NCBI GenBank assembly: GCA_008711295.1
Contig: VUYV01000053.1
Span: 2,637,213 to 2,701,212, forward strand
Reading direction: 5' to 3'
Length of the DNA stretch: 64,000 nucleotides
From: Anarhynchus alexandrinus
Lineage: Eukaryota; Chordata; Aves; Charadriiformes; Charadriidae
Shown here: positions 39,440 to 52,200 of the stretch, piece by piece
How the letters are laid out: each line of letters starts with the position of its first letter
Position numbering within the stretch: position 1 is the stretch's first letter
The notes under the pieces: generated by a model
Databases searched by the model: none
The model's input: only the letters and a program-made list of their open reading frames with translations
Told to the model about the DNA's origin: nothing
Translations under genes and position numbers: made by a program

Positions 39440-40193
39440 TTCTAATACTATGTAATAATACAAATATTATAGGGAAACTGTATTATACAGGTGTGTTTTC
39501 CCAAAATGCGTACTTTGCAAAAAAGATCTTTTTCTCAAACAAAATCAAGTGACAAGCTGCAATGTCTGCTTACGCGGAATGCTCAATAACACTTATTTAA
39601 AGCAGAGTATCACATTATAATAAGTCTGAATGGATGAGTAGCCACTTCAGTTTGTATACGTAAAATTCAAGCCCAATAGCACTGGAAGTATAAATTAATC
39701 AGGTTAAGTGCTTGAGAAAGTCTCTTCTTTTTAGCTGTGAAGTGAACAAGAGCATTTAACTTTTTCTCCCCATGCACATTTCTCATAATTAGAATGCAAC
39801 CATCTTATCATGGATAGAAAATCCCCAGATTAGAAAAGATACATGTGAAAAATATTAAAATAGATACTCAGTATTGAATCTTCCTATGATTGGCTTCAAA
39901 GGTTGATTTGAATTAAAGTTACTAAATCTGTTTTTCATTCTTGCTTCACCTACTATATATTCTCCCAGAATATACTCAAATACCTTCCTCCAAACCTTTT
40001 TCTTCATAATTTATATTAGTTTTAAACCTACTATGAAAATAGTAGTACAAGAATAATCAATTAAAAATTCTTCAGATAAATGGTTCAGATCCTTTTAGGA
40101 TGAAGATGCAGAGGAATACCGATGAAAAATATGCTAGTTATGATGCTTTGATGTTTGCTTTGTTAGCACTCCTTTACATCCCAAATCAATTCT

Positions 40194-40270
40194 TCACTCC
40201 ACATTCCTGTATTTGGTAAACAAATTGTACAGTACTCTCAGTGTAGACTTCAAGTCACAATTTACAATAT
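40194..40270 (-). CDS. PARVA: PARVA exon 13, C-terminus and stop (residues 348-372)
   Basis: After a long T-rich tract and tctag acceptor, the exon completes an Asp codon and reads IVNCDLKSTLRVLYNLFTKY, then RNVE and TGA (40196-40194). This is the conserved parvin C-terminus, where the LRVLYNLFTKY helix closes CH2. The 3' UTR follows directly. Confidence 0.96.
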
Positions 40271-43200
40271 CTAGAAAAAAAAAGGAAAAAAACATTATTA
40301 ACTTCATTAGCTCAAAACATTTTCTGAAAAAGTGCCTATTATCTACTCCCTTTCCTTGCACAGATCCATATCCATGAACATTCAAATCACAAAGACAGTA
40401 AGAAAGAGTAGAAATATAAATAAACCACAGTTTTTAAACTGGCAACTCAAAAATCATTATTTCAACCACTTTTCAGTTAGGGATACAAATGGCTAATGGT
40501 GCTGATGCAGAAATGCAACCAAGGTTTAGACACTCACGAGACAAACTGTGCCTAGGATTATGTATATTTATATGACTGAATCTTCACTTGGTTGTGGCTG
40601 AAAAGTAATGATTTTGAAAAAATCATCAGTCAGGAACCAGTGAAACTCTTCTCTTATGTAAGAATTGCAGGTGTTGGCCCATTCTGGGCTGCAACATCCT
40701 TTATCAGGCCTAATTTCAGCAAGATAGCTACAGACAAGTTTAAATTTTCTAAAGGATCTAAAGAAGCTAGGTGTACAAGTGCCCCTCGAAGACACTTCTG
40801 AAAATGGTTTGGGTTAGCTGATGTACATAGCTGAATCAGTCTTTAGAAACTCAACATCTAAAGTAAAGGATTTGTATGAAAAAAAAAAGTTAATGAATAC
40901 CTGCTGTTTCCAAGAGAAGTTGTTGAGAAACTCAATATTATTTCACAAGAAATCTATAAAACAAACTGACAAGTACTACTGCAGCAGGTTACGCTAGTGT
41001 TTCAAGGAATATTCAATCACAAATAGGGACTTAGAATGGCCCTCAGAAAGAATAGAATAAGAATAAGAATGAGAATAAGAATAAGAATTGTTCTATCTCT
41101 TTCTGCTGACTGTATAGGAACTCAATCTTTTAACTCTGGTTCTTGGAATTGGCCCTGAAGGTATAAAGCAGATGGTATGCATACTCCCATTATCTTCAAA
41201 ACCTCCGAGTAAGCCTAGTAAATTTTGGATTTAATCATCAGATAGTTTTGCCGTTATATTTATCGACATGGATGTCTCTCACAGATTGTGAAGGGGTTAC
41301 ACTTTGACGAATGAATCCAACCAAACCTATGCATGGTGTCCCAAAGCATGCAAGCTTTGAAGGGCCACAGATACTAGCTACGTGGCAAACTGACACCCAC
41401 GGACAAAGGGTGAAAATACTCAAACCTTGATTTTGTGCTGCGCCTATGCATGCTCATGAAACCATGGCCGCATGGTTTTGTGGCACTTAATAAATCAGAT
41501 CAAAAATGTTAGTTATAAGGTGAAGAGAAAATGCTAAAAACTACAGGAAGGGCACATTGCTCCCACAACATCATGTTCTACTCTGCAATACTGTTTGCAT
41601 ACAACTGGAAGTTTCCTCTTTCAGGCCAGCAGCAAGCTGCATAACACCTTCCTTTCCTAACATAGAACTTCAAATGAATAAAGAGATAACTTTGACAGGT
41701 CTTTGCGAAGTTACCAGAAGACTCCACCACCACAACAGAATTCCACAGAAAGGTCCAAACTAAAAAGAAGCACGCTCCCAGAGAAAGAGGAGTTATTTCC
41801 ATTGCTACATGTGTTTGACCAACATGTATAACATTTTACTGGTTGCAATTTTCAAAAAGAGAAACTTGAGTTTGCCTTTGATGTACGCGTTTCAAGAAGT
41901 AATCTGAAAAAGCTCAAACTGCAAATGAATTCGTTATAGACTCAGTAGATTAACGTTCCGGCCATTTTTAAAGTAAAAGGTCACGGAAAGCTTTTTAATA
42001 CCTTTTCAATTATATTGCAAATAACCCAAATAAACTGTTGACCCCATAAAAATCACTGGTTTTCATACTCATTTATTTAACCACATTCTTTTTTCCACTA
42101 AATATGTTTTTCATATTCTAAAGCACTTTTCAGCATATTTTTTCCTCAAGAACCTCAAAGAAACAGTGTAGGAATTTAAAGAGTATTTAGTATACACATT
42201 TAGGGTAAGATCCTTTTCAATACTCTTTTGCTCACTGGAAATTTTAAGTATGGGCATTGTGCCCAATGTAACAACACATAAAACAGATGTGTTTTTCCAT
42301 TCACGTTGGGCAGGAAGTTTCATATTAAGCATTTCAATAATTGCACAAGAAATGTCTTATATATGCTGAAATATCCTTATGGCTTGATTTATACTGGAAA
42401 AATTAGCTGTCCCCTAGAGCAATAAATACCTGAAAAATTAAATGCCATAAGAATTTTAAACCTCCATGGGGAGTAAAGGATCACAGATACTCTCTGTTTT
42501 ACTTGGATCCCCAGATTTCACTATTTCCCCCTTCTCTCTTTGACTACTTCAAACATAAAAGTTTGTGATACAGTCACCACTGGTTAAGCATGATTGTGGA
42601 GAACAGTTCAACCAACCAAAAGAAGTGAAAAAATAGGCTGGGCAGGTCAAGAGTAAATGCATAGGCAGCACAGGCTCAATCCTGAGACATATTTTTTTGT
42701 GTGTGCGCATATATCTGCTGCTGTTATGATCTGGAAGTTGGGAGGGAGAGAAAATAAGCAGAACGGAGCAGAACTCGATTCAGTGATGTGTGCCTGAATC
42801 TCCAGAGAGCCCTTACTATTAGAAGTAAAACTGAGCAATAGCTTATATCAACTCCTCAGGGAATCCAATATTCCAGCAGGAAAAGACTGTGGGCACCATA
42901 GAATGTGAATCTGCAATGGGTCTTGAAAACACATATATATTGATTATTACGGTAGGTAATCACAGAAGCCCAGCTACCACCCCTGTTGGGAAGAATGGAG
43001 CAGAAGCTGCACGTCCAGCTCCTGCATGGTAAAAAGTGGTAAGTTCTCATGGGAGGAACCACAAGAGTACTCTATAACACGGCGAATCAAGGGACCTATG
43101 TCCAGCCCAAAAAGCTGGATTTAAACTCTGTATTTATATGAGCAAAGAGGAGTGGAATCCTGGTCCTGCTAAAGTCAGCAGCAAAACCTTCATCTTCCCT

Positions 43201-46200
43201 GAAGACACATTTTACTTTCAGTCTCCATCTCCAAATCTAATTTAAAAACGCATGATTAAGTCCTGCATTCAAAGGCAGTTATGTGAACATTTGAAATTCT
43301 TCTTCCACAACATTTACTTCTTTTGTGAAAATCTTGTAAATTATACTGGAATACTTGAGGTTTAGTATGAAGATGGGAGATAGGGGAAAACGGAACAACT
43401 GGAGCAATTCATATCTGCCAGTGACACCATTCATAATTGTATTCTTTTTCTTTCAGTGAATATCTGAGTATTACTGCCTATGTTTGGTCACGCAAATCTT
43501 ACCCTGGCCATTCACAAAAGGAAGTCTTGCAACATTTGAAAATGCATATCTATCAGCCATTTAAAATACAGAGTTACCTGAGCACTTCAAAATGTACCTG
43601 GCCTTTCACTCTTGGATTAATGTTTTAACCTTCACTTAGCGATACCATAATCCTATGAGATAAAATCTGGATCCAACGCAAATTTTTAAGGAGACACAAA
43701 AAAAAAGTAGAACAGATACCTTCTGGTCTTGGCTTTGGTTTTTCTAATCCACCATCCTGCATTAGCTCAAATGCAAAGGATACATTGAGGACCTAGTAAT
43801 ATAATAAAGGTAGTCATTATTGTAAACTATATACAGTGTATTATAAAAGGTCAAAAAAATATGTATTTAACACTGCAGACCCAGATGCTCGGAAGGGAAA
43901 AAAATAGTCAGGGCTCTGTATATCAACGGAAGTTCTGGTCCATGGTATCCAGACAATCTATTGTTGGTTTTTTCTGGGTGGTGATGGTGGTTGCAGAAAC
44001 AACACAGAAATTGAAAATAACACATGAACTAATATTACCCATAGAAACATTACTTACAAATAAGAATAGCCCACCTCCCGCAAGTTTAAAAATTGGAACA
44101 TGAAGGCCCATGAAGTGCTCTTGTCTTGAACAGACAGCTGAATTGCCTGGATAGCAACAGACACTGAGGTAATGGTTGGTCTTAAAATGATACAACGTAC
44201 ATATATGCCTTTATGCTTCCAAAAACCATGAAATCTTTCAAATGTTAAATTCTTGGATTTTGGACACAAAAAATCAGTTCTGTCATGAATTCGTGTGTAT
44301 AATTTTTTTATACACTTAATGAACAGTAAGTCTGCTTCAATGACAGCATCAGACAATGGCTGCCAAAATCAGTAAATACTTGCTAACCACCCCATCATTA
44401 ATATAATTTTCCCTTTTATTCCAGATAAGCATTAATACTGAGATCTTAAAAATGGTTACCAGTACAGTCCTCTCTTGATTTCAGCTATTTACATCAAACT
44501 TATGCAGAAAAGTTTGTGTCATCCTTGTACTGCTAGACATCTTTATATGCTTATTTGTTTTTAAACAGAAAAATGAAACCTAATTACCTTTTGTTCAAAA
44601 CTATCAGGAGTCAAGAAAAAGCTGTGCAGAGGAACAAAATAGCCTTCTAGGAGACCCATTAGCAGGACTAGGTACACACCATCTGCAAACTGTAAAAAAG
44701 ACATTTCTCAGTACATTTTCTGAAGAATAACTCATTGCTTTGCTTAATGAACAAGATATATATTGTCTAATGCAGAACTGTCAGCAAACTACTAATACAA
44801 ATATTTTAAACTGCAACTAAAAGATCTCACCTCACCGCTTTGATTCCTTTCATTTAGTTAGCACGTTCTGTTATGTCTTCTCCAAAACTGACCTAATGCT
44901 AAAATATACATGCAGAATAAATTCTTGGAAAGAGAGGTGATCAGTGGCTTTGATCTATGCCTTTGCTTTCCATTCTACCAGTTGTGGGGAATCAGAACAG
45001 CCACCTTTCAAGCTCTCAAATGGCATGCATTCCCTGAGCAGAGAAAAGCAGAACAAAGGTGCAATCTCATGACTGCACTGAAATTCGGTATATTGGAGGA
45101 AATAAAGGAACAAAGAATCATCTTTGTCCATGTTCTGCAAGTCTGTGTCAATCTAATTTTAAGTGTCTGTAATTACAGATGGAAGGTATCTAGTTGTTAT
45201 GGTATATGTTCCTTTCTATCTAAAAAGAATACCAACATGCATAAGATTTTGTAAAAGGTCTCTCACTCTTACCCCTGTGGCATCAGGTCTATCAGCACAC
45301 CGAGATATCCTCACAATCAAATCGAGTTGTCTGAAACAACCCATCAGCTTCCTGAGCTAGATAATTTTCTTTCAACTGATAGAAATACAACCTCTTATCT
45401 TAGAGAATACTGTTTCGGATAAATGTTTAAGGGGCTTCTAGGTACATTTGAATAGTACGTTTTTTCTGAAAGTAAACAATGCAATAAGCAGGCATAGGAA
45501 ACACTTTTCTGAAAGCCCTTATGCATTATTTCCATCTAAATTTTATTTTTACCTTTGAAAAATCTCTATCAGATTGATAGCTGTTTAAATAAATGAAAGA
45601 TTCTTATTAACATGAATCAAGACATAAAATAAAGCCTATTCTGAAGACACCTGGGGTTTTTTTTGATAGTGCAGATACCATCCTGCCTGCATGACCTTGT
45701 AATTTTCTTATGATAACTGCTGCAATTGTTCACCTGGGGAGGTACTACAGCAGGATTAAGCTTTTCTTTTAGCTTCTTTCCAGCCAATTTAGCAGCTAAG
45801 AACAAGAAAGAATACCACGAACCATGTTATTTCTGTGCTGCAACCAAGCCTGCAGTGCAACTGTACAGCTGCCTATACACTTGAGTAGCTTTACTCTCAA
45901 GAACGCATCTTACTGAATAGAGTAATCGTAATCCCATGCTTGCGTGCTCATGTAAAGGTAGGCAGGAGACAACTGTTCAGTTTGACGTTGGATCAAACCA
46001 AGCACAGTCCTTTCCGACAGGTTCTGCTTACAACACTTGGCACCACTCAAGAAGTAGCATCTGTTAATTAATTTTTATGCTAATGGAAGTACAAAACAGT
46101 TTTAGAGAAATTTAGCTGCCCTCATGATTCTCTACTTAATTGGTGAGGGTCTTCTTCATACAAACATATTTAGAATTGAAGAGTTTCCCACTGAAATAAC

Positions 46201-49200
46201 ATCTTAGAATGCAATTAATAATAATTCAATGAATTTTCTGGATAAAGTTGGGGGCATAGTGCATAACAGTGCAAACTATCCCTCCCCTTTAAGAAAGGCT
46301 GTAAAATCCTACCTGGGTCTCCAGTTCAGTGACCTCCAAATTCAATTTATTGAGATGCTTGTTCACAAAGGTGATGAGAGTCTGAAATATGAAAACAATG
46401 TAGTGAAGGCCTATTCAGTAAGGCAGCAGTTCAACACATGCAGTATGAACTCCACTCAGAAGAGAACCTGCATGACTGAAGAGACTGCAACACAATTTTT
46501 AAGTTTTAAAACTGAAATGTGACATTAAATTTTTTTTCCAAGAATGAAGAACAGAAATAAAATGAACATTATGTATATAAATAAAAATATACTGTTAAAA
46601 CAGAATACTTCTTAAAAAAAACTTGTAGCAGACTATAAGGAAGTGGGTAATTGGATGCCACTCAAATCTGACAGCAGCCAAAATACTGTAGGTCAGACCC
46701 CTGGCAGTTGTAAACTGGATACCTCTTTGGCATCAGTACACTCAATCTACCAGTTGGGTTCTACTCAACACACACTTTGTGAGAACCTCTTTTTGATGGA
46801 AACTTTGATAACGACATGCTTTTCTGTGTTCCAAAGTTAAGTTCATGCTGCTAAATATTAATAAAAAGTAACATTACAATCATGAATTTGTGCATTTGTT
46901 TAAGCATAAGGCTTAATTGTATTTAATGTATGCAAACTATGCCAATTATGTATTATACACATACACACTCACTACATATGTACAAACAGATACATACAAG
47001 CATGCACATGCACACATTATGTATTTTAAAAACAAAAACCTTCCAACCTTTTTCACTACATTGAGCTTGTCTGGAGCATGGTCAAATAAAGTATCAAATG
47101 CATCCCTTTCTGAAAAACATTCAGAGATGTTAATATACTGAGCAGCAGTTGTCCAAATGCAGAACAAACACTTAATAAGGCACACGCTGGTTTAAGACAA
47201 TAGAGTCGGAAAAAGGTTTCAATATAGTCTCTTTGTATGCCAAGTACCACGTATTTTGCATGCTGCTGTCTTGCTATAAGCTGCTAGTAACTTATTCTCT
47301 ATTATTTACAAAAAGCATAGTTTTCAAGTTGGATTTGGATTACCTAATAACCCCATTTCTCAAAAATGAACAAAGAACGGTACCTTTATGCATAAAACCT
47401 TAAACAGCCAGATACAGGGAGCTAAGTAACCAAATCACTGTGTGCAGAAGAACATGAGTTTACATCTAGAGTCACTACATCTACAAAGGAAGATTCTCCC
47501 CATGGGCCACTGACTGCATTGTGGTGTGCTATCTTATTAACCACGTCAAGCAAGCTTATGATTACACAGCTGCAATACATCCTTTGTATAGATGTTTTTG
47601 GGCCATTCTGATGTGCAATTTAGGAAATTATCAGCAGGACAGGCAACCTAGGGTAGCATGACTGGCGTGCTACTGCAGTCACCTTCTGAAGAAAACAGAA
47701 AAAAAAAATTAAAAAAAAGATACCAGAGCCTTTTCTGGGCAATTTTCATTTCAACAATCACCTGAATGATAGCAAATGACAAAAAGGTGCATTCATATTC
47801 CTCGATAAAAAAATGCTAGAGTAGACCCAAACGCATTTGTAGAAAGCAGACTTTATACAAAGTAAGACTGCTCAGGGATATCATTGAGAAAGGAGGTCAT
47901 GCATGTAGCCTTTTAAATCAGCTGTAACGCAGCCATTGAAATAATACAAGAAACAAATGCTAAATTCTTGGTGGCACTCCACCTAAGCTCCTCAGATGAG
48001 TGTTTTCTGTTGGACAGGCATTTGGCCAGTCTCAATACTAGAAGTAAGACATACTAGGCACAGGAACTTGCATGTTGAATAATGACTCAAAGTCATTAAA
48101 GTGTAAGTAGGTAACATATGCAAGAATGCCGACGAGTTCACCAGTTGGTTTATGATAAGACATCATTTCATATTAAGCTGGGAACCTATGACCATTAATA
48201 CTATTACAGTAGCGTTCTGGAGGTTAAACCACAAAGCACCTGCAAATTAACACGTGCTGAAAAGCAATGAAATGTGTTTTAAAGAAGGTCAGACTGATTT
48301 TAATGCTTTTTTCCTTTTGTTAACTGCCACAATAGCCTGTGGTTTACATATTTGCCAGGGCAACTTGAAATTCTCTACTTCCTTGCAATTTGATCAAAGT
48401 GACCACCCATTGCAGAACTAATGTACACTTCAGCTGCCTCAAGAAAAGGATAATAATCAAATGAACTTACCATGCCTTCCTGATAATGCCCTGTGGAAAA
48501 AAAAAACAAACAAAAAAACCAAGAAAAAGAACAAAACACAGTTATATATAATTCACTTGCAGACATTTTGCTGCAAAAGAAAATAGCATACATGGCCAGA
48601 TCTTCAGCCTCGTGAAAACTGAAGTAAATCCATGGAATTAAGAAAACCTTCATCAAGTTACTCCAACTGAGAATCTGGATTAGTCTGGAGTTCATCAGTA
48701 TAATATCTCCTGGCCTCACTAAAGTCTCATGGGAGGCCAGATTTCAGATTTCCTACAACTGAACCGAGTCAACACACCTTGCTTGAGTGAAGAAGACTTT
48801 TTCATGTTGATTTTATGAAAACTTTTCCCTTTGTTTTAAAGATGCATTTACCACACCAACCACCAATCACAATACAACTGCAGCCAAAACAATGCTTGGA
48901 CTGGGTTCTTAAGGACTGCAGCATTTTGCTCCAGTTGATCCCTCATATAACGATTACATATAAACAAATCCATAAAGATTAATAGTAAGTCAATAGTCCG
49001 GCCGGCTTCTCTCCATTCAATTAGAAACTAGGATATTCTACTATTGCTTTCTGTTGGTTTGGAATAACTTTTCTGCTATAAATTGCTTAGTCAGATGACA
49101 TGTACAGGGCTTACTACCGTCTTTTTACATCCGCAAAGTCCAAACACCTAAAAATAGTCATATCACATTCTTTTTTGAAAGAATCTAGTTCTCTATCAAA

Positions 49201-52200
49201 TAAATACCAACATAAAAGAACCAGGCATATCTTTCTAGTTTGTTTGAAGGACTTCTGAATAAAATAATAATAAATACAGAAATAAATTAATAGTAGATAA
49301 ATATAAAACAGAGATTTTGTATGTCTTCACTCTGTCTTCTCTTTTTTTCCTGGCCTCCTGCTTTTAGTTCCCCAGCTCTATATTTCCTCACCCTTTTGTA
49401 TTTTTAGATGCATGTTTGCAGCTCTTGAAAAGGCTAAAATACAGTCACTGGCTGATGCATCATCTTCCTTGGAACCCCAATACCGAAATCTAAATATCAG
49501 CAAATGTTTGAATTTCTGAGATGCATCTGTGTTCAATTACTGAATTGCTGGCAAAAGTGGTGTTGACATACTCAGTGTTACCAGTTATTTCCTCTTGGAT
49601 TTGTCGAGACTGGAGGATTCCTTCTCGTTTCTGGAAAAAATAAAAAAGTGACATTTTTCTTAGTAAAGTTTAATGCTTAGGGCACAGTAAAAATTTATTT
49701 ATGATCCACAAACATAATTAGATAAGAATCCTGCAAAATAAGAACTTTTTTAGACAAACTTACAGTAATATATTATTTCACCTTGCAAGTACTTCAGAAA
49801 ACTCTTTTGTACATTAACAAGAAACTTGAAACTCCACCTGTAGAAGGAAGTATTTCTTTTCCTTTCTCCATTGTTCTTAATTCACTTTTCTTTTAAAGGC
49901 CCCAATTCAGCAAGACATTTAAACACCTAAACACATATGTAAGTATTTTAGTAGAGGTATGTCTAGGTGAGTTGAATTAAACCTTGTATTTCAATGAACA
50001 GCTTGGCAGATGGTGCCTGTGCTTCTCTTTTACAAAAATCTCGATCCCAGGCTATCTGTTCTTTCTACCCTATTCATACACTTTATTTTTGCCTCTGTGT
50101 TTGCCTTTTCTGACTTCTCTCCGCACAAAGAGCTCTATTTGCTTGTGATGGAAAACCAAAATGGAGGATAAACCATTCACAGCCTGCTCCAGACCCCAGT
50201 CATCTTGGTGTTAATATATGCATTGTCTCCAATGCTCTTCAGATGTAAGAAGCTCTTCGTACATGCTGGTGAGTGGCCTGTGTCTAGAAGCTGTACACAA
50301 AATGGCAGAAGCCAACTCAAATGGTTGCTTTTTGAGTCAGTTGTAAAATGAAGGAGTTTAAAAATTTGACATTGTTTCCAGGATGGTGATCATAGTCATC
50401 TGGTGGCGGTGTAAATACCGCACATATGTTTTGCCTCTCTTTGTGTTCTGTTAATTCTATTCACTGGAATTAGTAAAATTTTGCAATACAGAAAGAAAAG
50501 TCAGGCAAATGCTGACGACTGCATGTAAAGTCTAGACATTAGGCAATTATTCATGATTCTTCACTCCCTGTCATACAAGGAAATGAGAAAAATAAATTTA
50601 TGCTGGTCCTAGATTTGCCTTCTACATGGAAAGGAGAAAAAGAGAATAACCTTTTGGAAAAGTCCTTCATGGCATGTGAACTGGGGCTGCTGCTCTTCCC
50701 TGCCTTGGAGAAGATAGCACAGCCCCACCTGAGGCAGTCCTCAGTGTATGATGTGGTGAGGATTTGGCGAGGGTTGAGTCTATTACTTCTGTACTGCGTG
50801 AATATAATACATGAGGATCAAACTTACTTGCTGCAAGAAAGCTATACACAGCACCCTCTGGGTCATTCCAGGCTGGCACTTGGAGTAATGTGAACTGTCC
50901 TCTTAGCTAGATGATAGTTTCAGGTGTTTTGTGTTATATTTTTTAAAGCCCTGTTGTTAAATATCTTGCACATGGTTAAAAATGCATTCAGGGAGGACTC
51001 TGAATATTAAAAAGACAGAGTGGAGTCCAGTGTGTTACATACTGAAAGAGGGGGCACAGAACAGCTGCTGAGACATCTTCTGTCACATATCTTGAAAGTC
51101 TGAAGAGAAACTACCTCACTTAGGGATATCTTCACTTCCAGCTTGTGCAGACAGCAGAAAGTACTTGCACTTGAAGTTACAATCTAGTTCATGCTGCCTC
51201 AAGTTAGAATTCCACTCTGTTTGGGGTTTTTGCTTATTTTTCTCTTTGCTGCAGGGTGAAAGGAAACTTTTATTTCCTCCTGATGATGACTCTGACATGC
51301 CAATGGAGCAAAAGCCCTATTACTCCTGTATCCTAGAGGAGTTGAGCATCATAGCAACAGCAACTGTACTTGTCAGTGTCCAGTCCGGTGGTACGGGAGA
51401 AAAAAAAGGCTTCTAATACTCTACCTTCCCTCTGCAAACATGCACAAATAGCCTAAAACATACTCCAGTACCGATATAAAACATATTTCCCTTTTTGATA
51501 AACTGCAATTAATATCAACAGGAATTCTGGACCTTAATCCTATTGTTGGTCAAAAAAAAAAAAAGACAAAAAAAAAGACAAGACATCAAGTCCCAGTTTA
51601 GTGCCTGGCATCTGATCACTAACGTTAATGAAATTCCCACACTGCCCAAAAACAACATGCATCTGCTGGACATTTATTTGACGAGCGCATGTCAAGATAG
51701 ACTTTCCTATGCTTTTGATTTGTAAAGACTGGTGAAAAAGTCCCAACAGCAACAATCAGAATGGACCTTAGAAACACTAGTCTAAGCACCTTCTCTGTGG
51801 AGGTTGCTTCCCATACATCTTTTGCACTCTAAAAACTCTCCACCTCAAAAATTGGCCTTAACACTGATGCCACGTGTTGTGAAGTTTGTTTTATACTAGA
51901 CAGAGAACGACATAATATTCCTAAAAATACAAAGAAGTGCTACTGAGGACTGAAACACTGTCCAGCAATGTTCCTTGAAGACAACAGTGGCTCTAACTGA
52001 AATAACAAATGATAAAAATGAACACCTACTATTTGAAAGTCACTGAGAAATGAGGCATGAATTACGATTCCCCATTAAAAAGAAAAGCTGGACACACATT
52101 CCAGTGACCACAGAAAACTTTATTTGGACAGGATTGGCATCTTCTTCCCTCGCTGTTGAAAAACTCCACTAAAGGCCATGAATGATCTTCCTAATCACTT

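Larger units (their letters stand above)
35262..40193 (-). other. PARVA: Probable PARVA 3' untranslated region (terminal exon)
   Basis: This AT-rich stretch follows the PARVA stop codon and has no coding potential on either strand and no recognisable CR1 insertion. The farthest good poly(A) signal before an apparent change in character is at 35281-35286, giving a UTR of about 4.9 kb. An earlier AATAAA at 39434-39439, followed by a T-rich stretch, could give a short form of about 0.8 kb. The extent is inferred from signals only; transcript reads would be needed to fix the end. Confidence 0.5.
40271..47047 (-). other. PARVA: PARVA introns 9-12
   Basis: Intron 9 is 46382-47047 (666 bp), with AC/TG-rich sequence near exon 9. 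Intron 10 is 44690-46312 (1,623 bp) and intron 11 is 43793-44587 (795 bp); I recognise nothing in them. Intron 12 is 40271-43719 (3,449 bp), with a GAATAA microsatellite at 41048-41088 and a repeat fossil at 43154-43195. The interval is interrupted by exons 10, 11 and 12. Confidence 0.85.
47110..49571 (-). other. PARVA: PARVA introns 7 and 8, flanking microexon 8
   Basis: Intron 7 (48491-49571, 1,081 bp) ends in the extended pyrimidine tract; AT-rich sequence lies near 49,260-49,310. Intron 8 (47110-48470, 1,361 bp) starts gtaagttcattt and contains an A-rich run near 47,698-47,719. The interval is continuous except for the 20-nt exon at 48471-48490. Confidence 0.85.

Noticed and set aside
46917..47141. 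Frame over exon 9 on the plus strand, and a CA-rich run mistaken for a simple microsatellite
   Set aside because: The plus-strand frame is a shadow of PARVA exon 9. The run is too irregular for a CA microsatellite and is better explained as TG-rich intronic sequence with UGCAUG motifs.
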